Shown one piece after another: positions 27,246-36,747 of a stretch of DNA of 64,000 nt. Position numbers and translations under genes: made by a program. Source of the stretch: Bog-473 sp963706555 (GTDB lineage Bacteria; Actinomycetota; Acidimicrobiia; Acidimicrobiales; RAAP-2). Below the pieces are notes generated by a model that saw only the letters and a program-made list of their open reading frames with translations, did not search any database and was not told the origin of the DNA. Position 1 is the first letter of the stretch. Every line of letters begins with the position of its first letter. Where the stretch lies: assembly GCA_963706555.1 (NCBI GenBank), contig OY970164.1, positions 4,836,001 through 4,900,000 of the forward strand, given 5' to 3'.

Positions 27246-27424
27246 ACCTCTGACCTGCTTCTTTGGATTTGGAGCGGAAGACGGGATTCGAACCAGCGAC
27301 CCCAACCTTGGCAAGGTGGCGGTTCTCGTTCTGGAAGTCGGCTCGGGTCCAGCGAAGTGCCGATCTGTCTATCCAGTTTCCACTACGTCCACCCAATCCG
27401 TCGCTGTAGTAGAGCCAACTACCA
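27246..27424 (-). repeat. Truncated tRNA-Gly 3' half with flanking arms (att-like copy 2)
   Basis: On the minus strand an arm at 27424-27318 leads into a tRNA-Gly(GCC) 3' half (27317-27271), containing the GCC anticodon loop, T-arm and full acceptor strand CTTCCGC-T-CC. GCAGGTCAGAGG follows on the far side. One base of the T-stem differs from the intact tRNA at 45.6 kb. The arm keeps the landmark GGAAACTGGAT-type element at the same distance as in copies 1 and 3 but has a degenerate TAGAGC element. The rest of the 27058-27567 gap has no gene. Confidence 0.78.
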
Positions 27425-27567
27425 CCTGACAGACGTGCACAACGCTCCTCGAGGGGACCTCCAAGGGCAGCTACTACGTTCTCATGGTCAATGCCTCTTC
27501 AACACTGACGGTGGTCCTTGTCTAATCCCGGCCCGTACCGGTCCGACAAGAGCACCCTGCGTCGAGG

Positions 27568-27942
27568 TTACCGACCGCGATCGGTTGACGCAGAAGCTGG
27601 GTGGACGCCCCGTTTGGTCACCGTCGTATCTGTGACCGGGTGTGCCTGACACGCCAATCGCACCACCTTTCCTTCGTAGAAGGAGCGACCAGCCAACAGT
27701 TGCAGTCCTTGCACCTCTAGGGGCGTCGGCGACACGAACGCCTCGGCGTTGCCCTCGAGGACGATGCAGCACGCCGTGCACACGGCCTGACCGTGGCAGA
27801 TGGTGGGCCAGTGATAGCCCTGCCGCTCGGCGGCGGCCATGAGCGACTCACCCGAACTAACCGCGATGGCGACGTTTGCGGGCTCCACTCGCACGATGCA
27901 CACTCGGCCCTCGGTTAGGCCGGACACTGTGTGTACCGCCAC
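27568..27942 (-). CDS. 2Fe-2S ferredoxin
   Basis: Plant/adrenodoxin-like [2Fe-2S] ferredoxin. Cluster ligands are C49-x5-C55-x2-C58 and C98 (in VVRLACQAHP), the spacing of the adrenodoxin type that serves P450s and Rieske oxygenases. The frame begins at a GTG at 27942 without a clear ribosome-binding site; a GTG 13 codons downstream, behind GAGG, is a plausible true start. It lies 28 bases behind the CoA-transferase gene in the operon starting with the Rieske oxygenase, and probably delivers electrons to that oxygenase or the nearby P450s. No reductase gene is nearby. Confidence 0.85.
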   Translation of the reverse strand: MAVHTVSGLTEGRVCIVRVEPANVAIAVSSGESLMAAAERQGYHWPTICHGQAVCTACCIVLEGNAEAFVSPTPLEVQGLQLLAGRSFYEGKVVRLACQAHPVTDTTVTKRGVHPASASTDRGR

Positions 27943-27970
27943 GTTGGAGGATCGTTCTGAAGACGGTCCG

Positions 27971-30424
27971 TCATTGGCGAAGGACGCGATCGCCGATGAC
28001 GTTCGTGGCGCGCAAGACCGCCAGATCCTCTTCCGTCAATCCGAATTCATTTTGCAGAATCTCCTCGTTGTGCTGGCCCAGGAGGGGCGCCGCCGATCGG
28101 TACCACCTCTCGTCGCTTCCTGACGTGCGCATGGGCCAGCCTGGGTAGCGCTGACGCCCCACGACCGGGTGGTCGACCTCCTCCCAGAATCCCCGGGCCA
28201 GCATCTGCTGGTCGTGGTCGATGTCGCATGGGGAGGCCACGGGTTCGGCTGGTACTCCGGCGGTCCGCAACGTAACGAGGGCCTCGTCGATAGTGCGGCC
28301 TTGGCTCCACGAGGAGATCTCTCGGTCGATCCGGTCGTGGGCCGCTCGCCGTCCATCGGGGCCAGACAACTCTTCGTCGGCCGCGAGTTGCGGGTAGGCC
28401 ATCGCCCGGCACAGGTTCTGCCACTCGTAGTCTGTTGTCACGGCCAACGCCAGCCAGGTGTCCGATCCCACGCAGGGATAGACACCCTGGGGCGCTGCGG
28501 TCGGGCCACGGTTACCTTGGCGAGTCATCAGCTGCTCGTAGGCGGCGTATTCGAGAACCTGCTCGACCGCGATATTCACTGACAGATCCAGCATCGCCAG
28601 CTCGACCTGCTGACCTTCGCCGGTACGACCCCGTTGCTCGAGAGCGGCCAGTACGGCGAACGCGCCGTGCACCCCCGCCAGGGCGTCACAGATCCCGGCC
28701 AGCATCGGTGGACCATCCGGCCGACCGGTGATCCATGCCATCCCCGACGTCTGTTCCATGGTGGACGCGAAGGCCGGCCGGTCTCGCCAGGGACCCTCGA
28801 GTCCCCATCCCGGCATGCGCACGTAGACGAGGTCGGCCCGGACGGCTCGGAGGGCGTCATAGGTCAGGCCGAACTGCTCCATCACTCGGGGCGTGAAGTT
28901 CTCGATGACCACATCGGCCGACGCCACCAGAGTGAGGAGCAGCTCACGTCCGCGAGGCTGTGTGAGATCCAGCGTTATTCCTCGCTTGTTCAGATTGACC
29001 GAGAGATACAGCGATCCCCGTTCGTACCACTGGTCCGTCGTCATCGGCACGCTTACGTTGAAACGCATCGGATCGGGTCGTTGGGCGGACTCGACCTTGA
29101 TGACGTCGGCGCCCAAGGTACCCAGGTACTGCGTGGCGAAGGGGCCCGCCCAAAAAGATGTGAGGTCAACGACCCGGATCCCTTCGAGCGCTCGTGGGTT
29201 ACCCGCAGAGGGCGCGCCTCGGCCGCGAGGCGAGGCAGTGATGGGGCCGAAGGCAGCCCCGTCATGCTCACCGAGGTCGGGTGCCGCTCGCGGCGGCTGA
29301 GGTCGGGTCCGAGTCGTGCGAAACGGCGGTCGAGGATCGGGGAAGCCACCTTTTGGGTTCGGGCGGAAGAGGTGGCGGAGAACAAGATGCGGCAGGTCGG
29401 CGACATTGCCTCCGTTGCCCACGGGAGCGGCCGGCACGCGAAACACCGCAGCCAGCTCGAGTATCTCTTCGACCGTGTGCTCCATGAGCCAGGGGCTCAG
29501 TTCAGCAAGGACCTCGGCCCGGTGGCGCTGACGGGTCCGCTGATCGTTCCACTCGATCCGCTCAACGAGGTCGTGACGATCCATCATGGCCAGCACGTCG
29601 TGCCACTGCTGGACGGTGATGGTGGCGAGGCCTACGAATCCGTCCTTGCACCGCTCAATGCCGGGGACCATCGTCATCGTCAACTCGCGCGAGCCGCCAG
29701 GGAGGGCCGCCAACAGCGCCGGATAGGCCAGGAAGGTCACGGCCAGACACTCGAGGATGGAAACGTCGACGTGCTCGCCCATTCCCGTCCACTCAGTCCG
29801 CGCCCGCGCTGCCAGCACACCGGTCGCTGCGTAGGCCCCGGCTGACCATTCACCGAGGCGGCCACCAACGGCAACCGGGGGGTCGTCCAACCCGCCATGG
29901 AGCCGCAGGGATCCGACAAGGGCCTGTAGAAGGAACTCGTTTCGCTGATCAGCGCTGCGTGGCCCTTCTTGGCCGAACGGCGTGATCGAGACCAACGTGA
30001 TCCTCGAATTCACGCTTCGGAGCTGTTCGAAGTCGAGACCCTGGCCTTCGAGTGTCCCGGGTGGGAAACTCTCGATGACGACGTCGCACCCGGCGACAAG
30101 TTCGAGTGCCCGTACACGGCCAGATGAGATCTCCAGATCAACGACCTCACTTCGCTGCCCCGCCGCAAGGTGGCGGAAGAGCACGCCATCGACCTCCCCA
30201 TCTTGACCAACGGATCCCGAGACCGACCAGGATCGGAGGGGGTGACCTTCCTGCGGTTCGAGTTTCAGGATGTCTGCGCCAGCGTCAGACAGCAGCTTGG
30301 CACAGTAGGCGCCGGCGAGGCCGTCGGAGAGGTCAACGACGCGTAGGCCGCTCAGGGCATCGAGCGGCCCCCCACCCGTCGCCGCGGGCGCCTCGCTCGT
30401 CCCGTCCGGGCTACTCGACGGCAA
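27971..30424 (-). CDS. CaiB/BaiF-type CoA-transferase, fused double-domain
   Basis: 817-residue family III CoA-transferase with two homologous halves. The first has GLRVVDLSDGLAGAYCAKLL. The second starts near residue 415 (GIRVVDLTSFWAGPFATQYL) and carries the active-site region PAFASTMEQTSGMAW. The architecture matches the fusion at 12570-15026, but the sequences are clearly diverged, so they probably handle different acids. The frame starts at a TTG overlapping the end of the Rieske gene by 14 bases. It is in operon with that oxygenase and the ferredoxin, so CoA activation probably acts on the oxygenase product or substrate. Confidence 0.92.
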   Translation of the reverse strand: MPSSSPDGTSEAPAATGGGPLDALSGLRVVDLSDGLAGAYCAKLLSDAGADILKLEPQEGHPLRSWSVSGSVGQDGEVDGVLFRHLAAGQRSEVVDLEISSGRVRALELVAGCDVVIESFPPGTLEGQGLDFEQLRSVNSRITLVSITPFGQEGPRSADQRNEFLLQALVGSLRLHGGLDDPPVAVGGRLGEWSAGAYAATGVLAARARTEWTGMGEHVDVSILECLAVTFLAYPALLAALPGGSRELTMTMVPGIERCKDGFVGLATITVQQWHDVLAMMDRHDLVERIEWNDQRTRQRHRAEVLAELSPWLMEHTVEEILELAAVFRVPAAPVGNGGNVADLPHLVLRHLFRPNPKGGFPDPRPPFRTTRTRPQPPRAAPDLGEHDGAAFGPITASPRGRGAPSAGNPRALEGIRVVDLTSFWAGPFATQYLGTLGADVIKVESAQRPDPMRFNVSVPMTTDQWYERGSLYLSVNLNKRGITLDLTQPRGRELLLTLVASADVVIENFTPRVMEQFGLTYDALRAVRADLVYVRMPGWGLEGPWRDRPAFASTMEQTSGMAWITGRPDGPPMLAGICDALAGVHGAFAVLAALEQRGRTGEGQQVELAMLDLSVNIAVEQVLEYAAYEQLMTRQGNRGPTAAPQGVYPCVGSDTWLALAVTTDYEWQNLCRAMAYPQLAADEELSGPDGRRAAHDRIDREISSWSQGRTIDEALVTLRTAGVPAEPVASPCDIDHDQQMLARGFWEEVDHPVVGRQRYPGWPMRTSGSDERWYRSAAPLLGQHNEEILQNEFGLTEEDLAVLRATNVIGDRVLRQ

Positions 30425-31730
30425 GATAGCGGTCGAGGATCTGATGGTGATGGACGATATTGGCCTCCTGGACTGGATTGAGCAGCCCCCGCCGATAGCC
30501 CATCGACTTCATCCCCGTGGTGATTTCGACAAAATTGCCAAAGTCCTGATTGTTGATCTGGCCCCAGTCCTTGGTCGACCAGTCCTCGTAGAACTTGTGC
30601 TCGACAACCGGAGCTTGGTCGCCCTTCGGTACCCACTCAAGGGCCCAGTAGTCGAGCAGGGTGCTATCGGGGTCGAGCCCGTTGGGTCGCGCCCGGTAGA
30701 GCGTGGCGTTCCCGTGCACGAGGGGGCCGATCAGATTCGGAAAGAGATGGATAGTGCCGTTGCGCAGAATCTGGTCGTCGCTCAGGCCGGCGAGGTCGTA
30801 GCGGTCCCGCAGTGCATTCACCCGGATGTCGTTGAAGACGTCGGCTGCGCTCTTCCCTTCAGGTGGCCCGTTGCGACGAAGCTCCTCGAGACGTGCCCGA
30901 TCCTCCCGTGAGAACAGACCCGCTACGGCGTCGATGCGGTCAGCCAGCAACTCTTCTTGGTCGTAGTCATCGGGACTCAGCCCGAGACGAGGACTCGGAG
31001 CCAGCTCGCGACGGTACTCCTCCTCGCCATAGAGGCTGTGCTCGCCGACCCGAGCATACGAAAAACGCGTGTCGTCGTACCAGGTCAGCATCTGGGGGTG
31101 CAGTCCCTGAGGGTGATAGGCCTCGTTGAACGAATCCACCGCGGTTTTCCAATTGCACTCGAACACAATCGTGCGGTACGACCGGAACCGGAGCTCTTCC
31201 ATGCGGTAGGACGCGAACAGCTCAGGTATGTCGCCGATAAAAACATCGAACGGTTCGCAGTTGGGATCCATGTTGATGAAGACGAACCCACCCCATCGCC
31301 CTACCTGCACCTCGCCCAGGCGGACGTCGTCATCAGTCAGGGCGGGCGGGTAGTCGTGACGGTCGACAACCTCGATGATCTGCCCGTCGAGGTCCCAGCG
31401 CCAGGCGTGATAGCGACAACGGATCTCCGAGGTGGCAAAGTTGCCCGTGCCCGAGGCCAAACGGGTGCCGCGGTGCGCGCACGCATTGAAGAAGGCGGTG
31501 ATGGTGTCCCGCTCACTCCGTACGACGAGGATCGATTGGTTCCCGATGGTGTACTCCAGGTAGTCGCCCGTATTTGGAATCTCCTCTTCGCGGCACGCGA
31601 TCTGCCACACCCGAGGCCAGAGTCGCTCCATCTCGAGGTCGAAGAATTCCTGGGACGTGTAACGAGCACCGGGCACCACGACCATTCCCCGGAAGTCGCT
31701 CAGTGCCAGGCCATTGCTCAACTTCGTCAT
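30411..31730 (-). CDS. Rieske-type ring-hydroxylating oxygenase, alpha subunit
   Basis: 439-residue oxygenase with a Rieske [2Fe-2S] domain, C84-x-H86 (CAHRG) and C105-x2-H108 (CRYHAW), and a mononuclear iron centre with H206 and H211 (NEAYHPQGLH). Such enzymes hydroxylate or demethylate aromatic or steroid rings with electrons from a ferredoxin. No small beta subunit is present, as in one-component alpha-only oxygenases. The ATG at 31730 has GAGGAA upstream. It leads an operon with the fused CoA-transferase and ferredoxin genes. Confidence 0.92.
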   Translation of the reverse strand: MTKLSNGLALSDFRGMVVVPGARYTSQEFFDLEMERLWPRVWQIACREEEIPNTGDYLEYTIGNQSILVVRSERDTITAFFNACAHRGTRLASGTGNFATSEIRCRYHAWRWDLDGQIIEVVDRHDYPPALTDDDVRLGEVQVGRWGGFVFINMDPNCEPFDVFIGDIPELFASYRMEELRFRSYRTIVFECNWKTAVDSFNEAYHPQGLHPQMLTWYDDTRFSYARVGEHSLYGEEEYRRELAPSPRLGLSPDDYDQEELLADRIDAVAGLFSREDRARLEELRRNGPPEGKSAADVFNDIRVNALRDRYDLAGLSDDQILRNGTIHLFPNLIGPLVHGNATLYRARPNGLDPDSTLLDYWALEWVPKGDQAPVVEHKFYEDWSTKDWGQINNQDFGNFVEITTGMKSMGYRRGLLNPVQEANIVHHHQILDRYLAVE

Positions 31731-31829
31731 CGCGTTCCTCGAAGACGTTGGAGGCAGGTACCCATGTGTTCCTTTCTTATACGGATGACGCTTCGTTGCT
31801 GATCAGGCCTATTTTGCGCGAACGACGAA

Positions 31830-33008
31830 TCAATCGAATACCAATTCGAGCCGGCGAGGACCGCGAATCGGTCCCGATTTCCAATCCACGGCATCCTCGC
31901 CGGCGAGTCGGAAGTCCGGAATCCTTCGCAGGAACTCTTCAATGGCGACCCGCAGCTCCATCCGGGCCAAATGGGCCCCAAGACAGCGGTGCACGCCAGC
32001 GCCAAACGCGAGGTGGCGGTTCGGCGACCGATCGAGGACCACCCGCTTCGGCTCGCTGAAGGCGCGCTCGTCGCCGTTAGCCGACGGGAAGGGCAAGAGC
32101 ACCGGGCACCCGGCAGGTATCTGCTGCCCCCCGATAGTGGTCTCACGCGTCGTGATCCGAGCCACCGAGGTGGGAGCAAATGCTCGGAGCAGCTCTTCGA
32201 TTGCCGGCATCATGTTCGACTCTTCTTGCGCGATGTGACGTCGGGCGTCGGGATCTTGCGCCAGATACCAGAATATTGAGCCGAGGGTGCTCCCGGTCGT
32301 GTCGATGCCGGCGAGTAGCAAAAGGATGGCGCAGCCCAGCCGTTCGTCGTCGGAAAAATCGGCTCCAAGTAGGAAGCTCAGCAGATCGTCTCCGGGATTG
32401 CGGCGGCGATCGGCGAGTAGCTCTCCGAAATAGGCGTACAGCTCGGCACCAGCGTTGGCCGCCTTGTCGGGGTCGGCCGCCGCATCCTCGATGATGGCGG
32501 TAGTCCATGCGGTGAAGAGCGCATGGTCCTTCGGATCGATCCCGAGGATCTGGGCGAGCACTGCAATGGGCACTGGCCGGGCAAAGGCATCCGCAACGTC
32601 ACATCCCCCGGAGTCCTTGAATCCCTCGATGAGGTCGATGGCAACGCTCCTCGTCAGAGGCTCGAGACTTAGCGTGCGGGCCGGTGAAAAAAAGGGGAGT
32701 AGTTGCTGGCGAAAGCGCGTGTGCTCGGGAGGATCTTGGTCGAGGGGCGGTATCGGCAGCCCGCCCATCCCGATGTCGTTGGGGATTGAGACCGCTGTGG
32801 ACGAGAAGGTGCCCGCATCACGTGCAGCGGCATCGATGTCCTCGTTGCGGGAAAGGACCCAGAACCCGCCGTACTGATCGCTGTGGGCCACCGGACAGTG
32901 GTCCCGCAATGCCTGGTAGACGGATTGGGGATCGACGGCCAGCTCAGGATCCCAGTGATCGAAAGAGCGCACCAGGCGATCCACTCCTTTGTGGTTCAGC
33001 GATTTCAT
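31830..33008 (-). CDS. Cytochrome P450
   Basis: 392-residue soluble bacterial P450. The I-helix oxygen-binding motif AGIDTTG is present, as are the ExxR region and the heme loop FGAGVHRCLG with Cys near residue 342. The frame is open to 33140, but the ATG at 33008, with AGGAGGGG about nine bases upstream, gives a normal start. It is divergent from a TetR gene and 99 bases upstream of the Rieske gene on the same strand. Probably hydroxylates the substrate before the Rieske/CoA-transferase steps; ferredoxin at 27568 is a candidate partner. Confidence 0.92.
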   Translation of the reverse strand: MKSLNHKGVDRLVRSFDHWDPELAVDPQSVYQALRDHCPVAHSDQYGGFWVLSRNEDIDAAARDAGTFSSTAVSIPNDIGMGGLPIPPLDQDPPEHTRFRQQLLPFFSPARTLSLEPLTRSVAIDLIEGFKDSGGCDVADAFARPVPIAVLAQILGIDPKDHALFTAWTTAIIEDAAADPDKAANAGAELYAYFGELLADRRRNPGDDLLSFLLGADFSDDERLGCAILLLLAGIDTTGSTLGSIFWYLAQDPDARRHIAQEESNMMPAIEELLRAFAPTSVARITTRETTIGGQQIPAGCPVLLPFPSANGDERAFSEPKRVVLDRSPNRHLAFGAGVHRCLGAHLARMELRVAIEEFLRRIPDFRLAGEDAVDWKSGPIRGPRRLELVFD

Positions 33009-33190
33009 GTGCTCATCCCCTCCTGGCCCGAGTATTTCTCGGAGTCGCGCTCTTCGTCCTACTGATGAGGGCCTCTCTAAAGACGACCCTCCCTGGGAAC
33101 CGGGTCGACCCGCACGGACGAAACTTGGCGTCCTAACCATCAGTGCTTACTCAGAGTCTATACTGTCGGTGAGATGGAGAAAAAGCCCAG

Positions 33191-33787
33191 ATGATGCGAT
33201 CCGTCCCCCCAGAGATTTCGGCCAACGTGATGGCGGCGGCTGACCTCATCGCCGATCAAGGTCTGGACGGCACGAAGAGTGAAGACATCGCCTCGGTGGC
33301 GGGCGTCTCAAAGGCAACGCTCTACTACTACTTCGACGGCAAAGAAGCGGTGCTCTCCCACATCTTCGCCGTGCTCCTCGACGCACTCGGGGACGCCGTG
33401 CAGGGCGCCGTGGGTGGTCCGGGCAATGCGATGGAGCGGCTGCACCGTGTCGTCGACGTTCACCTCGGCATCGTCGCCACCTACCCCAAGGCGGCTCGCG
33501 CCCTGCACTTCGACCTCGGGCGCGCCGCTCGGCTGCCCGAAATCGACGAGAAGACCCGCGCGTCATACATCGATCCGGTCTCTTGTCTGCTTGAGGATGG
33601 AGCGACAGACGGCACCATCAGGCCTCTGCGTCAGCCTCGCTTAGGAGCCATGGCCCTCCTCGCCGCAACAACCACAGCCGCCATCATGGCGACGTCCATC
33701 GACGGCATTGGTGACGTCGATGGTGTCAGAGAGATGATTTTCGAACTTGTTCTTGATGGCCTTTCCACCACGAATGACGTCCGATGA
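33191..33787 (+). CDS. TetR-family transcriptional regulator
   Basis: 198-residue TetR protein with a helix-turn-helix DIASVAGVSKATLYYYFDGK (about 35-54). It begins with tandem ATG codons at 33191; GGAG lies upstream. It is divergent from the P450 gene, and the intergenic 33009-33190 region contains TCTATACTG, weakly like the CTATAC elements near 41.0 and 43.8 kb. It probably represses the P450/Rieske side, itself or both. Confidence 0.9.
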   Translation: MMRSVPPEISANVMAAADLIADQGLDGTKSEDIASVAGVSKATLYYYFDGKEAVLSHIFAVLLDALGDAVQGAVGGPGNAMERLHRVVDVHLGIVATYPKAARALHFDLGRAARLPEIDEKTRASYIDPVSCLLEDGATDGTIRPLRQPRLGAMALLAATTTAAIMATSIDGIGDVDGVREMIFELVLDGLSTTNDVR

Positions 33788-33856
33788 CGCCGAGCGCCAT
33801 CAAGGCGTGAGCGGCAGTCCAGGTACGGAAATCCAGAAATGCAAGGGGGAGGTCGA

Positions 33857-34924
33857 ATGTCGGATAGGTATCGGGTCGTCCAATGGGCGACGGGGAATAT
33901 CGGGAGTAGAGCGTTACCAGCAATCATTGACCATCCCGAGCTGGAATTAGTTGGCTTGTACGCATACAGCACGGACAAGGTCGGCCAAGACGCTGGGACT
34001 CTGGCGGACACAGGGAAAACGGGCATCGTTGCTACTGATGACATCGACCGCCTGATCGGCCTGGCACCGGATTGCATCTGCTATATGCCGGCCCAAATCG
34101 ACTTTGAGTTGGTCCAACGCATGCTGCGCTCCGGGTGCAATGTGGTCACCACCTGTGACATACTGACTGGCACCAACCTTCCGCCGGGACTAGCCGCGGC
34201 GATGGACGCAGCTGCCCACTCCGGTGACGTGACCTTCATGGGAACGGGGTCAGAGCCGGGGTTCATGAACGTACTCTGTGGGTTCCTCACCGGGATGTGT
34301 CGCCGGGTGGAGTCCGTATCGCTCATCGAGACCCTTGATTGCAACGGATATCGCGTGCCAGCGGCTTGGGAGGGTATGGGTTTCGGGATCCCGGTCGACG
34401 AGCCAAAGGTTCCGATTCCCCCGTCTCCCGAGCTCCCAGGCCTGGCGTACTTCGACGCCCTCGATCTGGTCGCAGGCATGCTCGAGATCCAGCTCGAACG
34501 CAAAGAGGCCTATCTGGAACAGGCAACGGCCACCCGTGACCTCGACCTCGGATGGATCACATTTCCGAAAGGGAGCGTGGCCGGACAACGCCGTGACTAC
34601 CGCGGCTACGCGCAAGATCGAATGGTCGTCGAACTTAGCCAGTGTTGGACAATGAGTTACGAAGCCCTCGAACCCCAGTGGTCAGAGCCGGAGGGCTTCC
34701 ACATCACGATCGAAGGAGAACCGCGAGTCGACGCCACGATTCGTTTTGAGCTGCCGAGCGACCCGAACCTCTCGAAAGAAACCGATGTGATGGGCGTGCT
34801 CCTCCTCGGCACGGCGATGGCTGCGGTGAATGCCATCCCGAGCGTGTGCCAGGCTCCTGCCGGATTTACGACTCCGGCTGCACTTCCGGTCGTTGGCGCA
34901 CGATTCGCAGTTGAGGCTCGTTGA
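33857..34924 (+). CDS. Dihydrodipicolinate reductase-like NAD(P)-dependent oxidoreductase
   Basis: 355-residue Rossmann protein of the DapB-like group common in mycobacteria and related actinobacteria. The cofactor motif QWATGNIGSRAL lies near the N-terminus, followed by a CYMPAQID helix region and FMGTGSEPGFMN. Genuine DapB is about 250 residues, so this is a distinct subfamily, similar to 2,4-diaminopentanoate dehydrogenase-like proteins; substrate unknown. The ATG at 33857 has GGGGGAGG close upstream. It lies 69 bases behind the TetR gene on the same strand. Confidence 0.85.
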   Translation: MSDRYRVVQWATGNIGSRALPAIIDHPELELVGLYAYSTDKVGQDAGTLADTGKTGIVATDDIDRLIGLAPDCICYMPAQIDFELVQRMLRSGCNVVTTCDILTGTNLPPGLAAAMDAAAHSGDVTFMGTGSEPGFMNVLCGFLTGMCRRVESVSLIETLDCNGYRVPAAWEGMGFGIPVDEPKVPIPPSPELPGLAYFDALDLVAGMLEIQLERKEAYLEQATATRDLDLGWITFPKGSVAGQRRDYRGYAQDRMVVELSQCWTMSYEALEPQWSEPEGFHITIEGEPRVDATIRFELPSDPNLSKETDVMGVLLLGTAMAAVNAIPSVCQAPAGFTTPAALPVVGARFAVEAR

Positions 34925-35020
34925 TGTCTTCGGGGCCAGATGGCTCGGTCCACACTCCCAGGGCGGCCACGCCAGCCCGAGCGAACGGGTTGTCCCTTTT
35001 CAAGGTTACGGAGGCTCACG

Positions 35021-35434
35021 ATGAGCACAATGACAGCTGAGGCGATTCACGAGGCAATCGTGCAGCACGTCGCCATATGGAACGAGCACGACGAAGCGCG
35101 GTTTCTCGCCCATTGGCATGCCATCGCCCCGGGCGGCGTGACCATGGAAGATCCTGTCGGCACGCCACCTAAGCAGGGTTGGAGTGCAGTGGAAGAGATG
35201 TTCAGGCTCTTCAATCCGGTCACCACGCAACGACTCGACCGCTGCCACGTCCGTGGCTCCGAGGCCGCCGTGGTGTTTCACAATCAAGTGAAGACCGCCG
35301 ACGGAACGATCGAGATCAGCGATATTGAGCTGTGGAAGTTCGGTGACGATGGATCACTGCTGATCAGGACGTGGTTCGATATGCCCGGAGAAGGAGCACT
35401 GCAACACGACTTCCTCGATGAGTACACCAAATGA
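35021..35434 (+). CDS. SnoaL-like (NTF2 fold) protein
   Basis: 137-residue NTF2-like protein. The helix IVQHVAIWNEHDEARFLAHW and strands FHNQVKTADGTIEISDIELW are typical of SnoaL-like isomerases or dehydratases. The ATG at 35021 has GGAGG six bases upstream. It lies between the DapB-like gene and a P450 gene on the same strand, so it may act on a product of either. The 96-base gap before and the 104-base gap after hold nothing obvious. Confidence 0.8.
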   Translation: MSTMTAEAIHEAIVQHVAIWNEHDEARFLAHWHAIAPGGVTMEDPVGTPPKQGWSAVEEMFRLFNPVTTQRLDRCHVRGSEAAVVFHNQVKTADGTIEISDIELWKFGDDGSLLIRTWFDMPGEGALQHDFLDEYTK

Positions 35435-35538
35435 GCACTCCGATGAATGGCAGAGAAATCATCAATCGCTTCATCACACCCCGAGAGGGACGTACTCAAC
35501 TTCGGCCTTCACCGCACGGCCCGCGAAAGGGACGCTAA

Positions 35539-36747
35539 ATGGCCGCGACCTTCGATCTCTCCGATCCCACTATCTGGGAAAACGGTTTCCCGCACGCTCT
35601 GTTTTCACAGATTCGGTCCGAAGTGCCCGTCTTCCTCCATGAGGTGACGCCACAGGTCGGCGAGTATGTCGATCGGCCGTTCTGGATTTGTGCGACGCAT
35701 GAGCACGTGCGGCGCATCCACCGAGACACGGACAGCTTCACCGCCACCGACGGACCACTGATCCAGTCGATCGATGCGTTCAGCTCGCAGCCGAGCATCA
35801 TCGTCATGGATCCACCTGAGCTCACCAGCCGCCGCAACGTGTTGAGTAGGGCCTTCACACCTCGCGCTGTCGCCAAGCTCGAGGCAGCAATCAGGCATCG
35901 AGCGGCTGGTTACGTTGACGAACTCCTCGAGGCTGGAGAGGGCGACTGGGTCACCGATTTCGCGCACAGACTGCCGATGAACGTCATCGGCGACATCGTC
36001 GGGATCCCCGAGGAGGATCGTTCGCAGGTGTTCGCATGGGTCGATGCTGTTCTACACGAGCCGGGAAATGACGCTCCATTCGTCGACACCTATCAGTACG
36101 CGGCCGAACTCACGCGCCAGAAACGTGAGCACCCAACTGATGATATCTGGAGCGTCCTGTGCAACACCTCGTACGCCGAGCGTGACGGGTCGACCTTCCA
36201 GTTCGAGGAGAAAGAGCTGGAGGTGTTCTTCTTCATCTTGAGCCTGGCCGGCAGCGATACGACCCGCACATCGCTCACGGTCGGACTCAAGGCCTTCATA
36301 GATCACCCCGATCAAGTTCTTCGCTACCGGGGGGATCCCGATGTCCGGCCCAACGCGGTCGAAGAAGCAATCCGCTGGGCTTCCCCGCTCACCTATTGGG
36401 TGCGGGGGGCTCGCCGAGACCTCGAGATGGGTGGGGCCCAGATCCGTCAAGGTGATCGCGTCGTCTCGGTCCTCGCCTCAGCCAACCACGACGAAGGCGT
36501 TTTTGAAGACCCATTCGAGTTCGACATCAGCCGTGCCCCGAACCCGCACGTTGGTTTTGGCGGCGGGGGTGCCCATCACTGCCTGGGGGCGATGCTCGCC
36601 CGGACCGAGATGAGGGTCGCTTTCGACGAGGTTCTGCTCCGCACCAGAGACATACATCTCGGCGGACCTGCGGTGACGACCCACCCGAGTCTCTTTCACA
36701 ACATGGCCGTCCACCACAGCCTGCCCATAACGCTCGAGGCCATATGA
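35539..36747 (+). CDS. Cytochrome P450
   Basis: 402-residue P450. The I-helix motif is LAGSDTTRTSLT and the heme loop is FGGGGAHHCLG, with the Cys ligand near residue 348. This glycine-rich loop and NPHVGFGGGGAH resemble the CYP124/125/142 group that oxidises sterol or branched lipid side chains. The subgroup is my inference from motifs. The ATG at 35539 has AAAGGGA upstream. It follows the SnoaL-like gene and is the last intact gene before the IS110 element. Confidence 0.92.
   Translation: MAATFDLSDPTIWENGFPHALFSQIRSEVPVFLHEVTPQVGEYVDRPFWICATHEHVRRIHRDTDSFTATDGPLIQSIDAFSSQPSIIVMDPPELTSRRNVLSRAFTPRAVAKLEAAIRHRAAGYVDELLEAGEGDWVTDFAHRLPMNVIGDIVGIPEEDRSQVFAWVDAVLHEPGNDAPFVDTYQYAAELTRQKREHPTDDIWSVLCNTSYAERDGSTFQFEEKELEVFFFILSLAGSDTTRTSLTVGLKAFIDHPDQVLRYRGDPDVRPNAVEEAIRWASPLTYWVRGARRDLEMGGAQIRQGDRVVSVLASANHDEGVFEDPFEFDISRAPNPHVGFGGGGAHHCLGAMLARTEMRVAFDEVLLRTRDIHLGGPAVTTHPSLFHNMAVHHSLPITLEAI

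Noticed and set aside
28634..29845. 403-codon plus-strand frame opposite the fused CoA-transferase gene
   Set aside because: Arg/His/Gly-rich shadow of a well-conserved gene; no start signal or domain.
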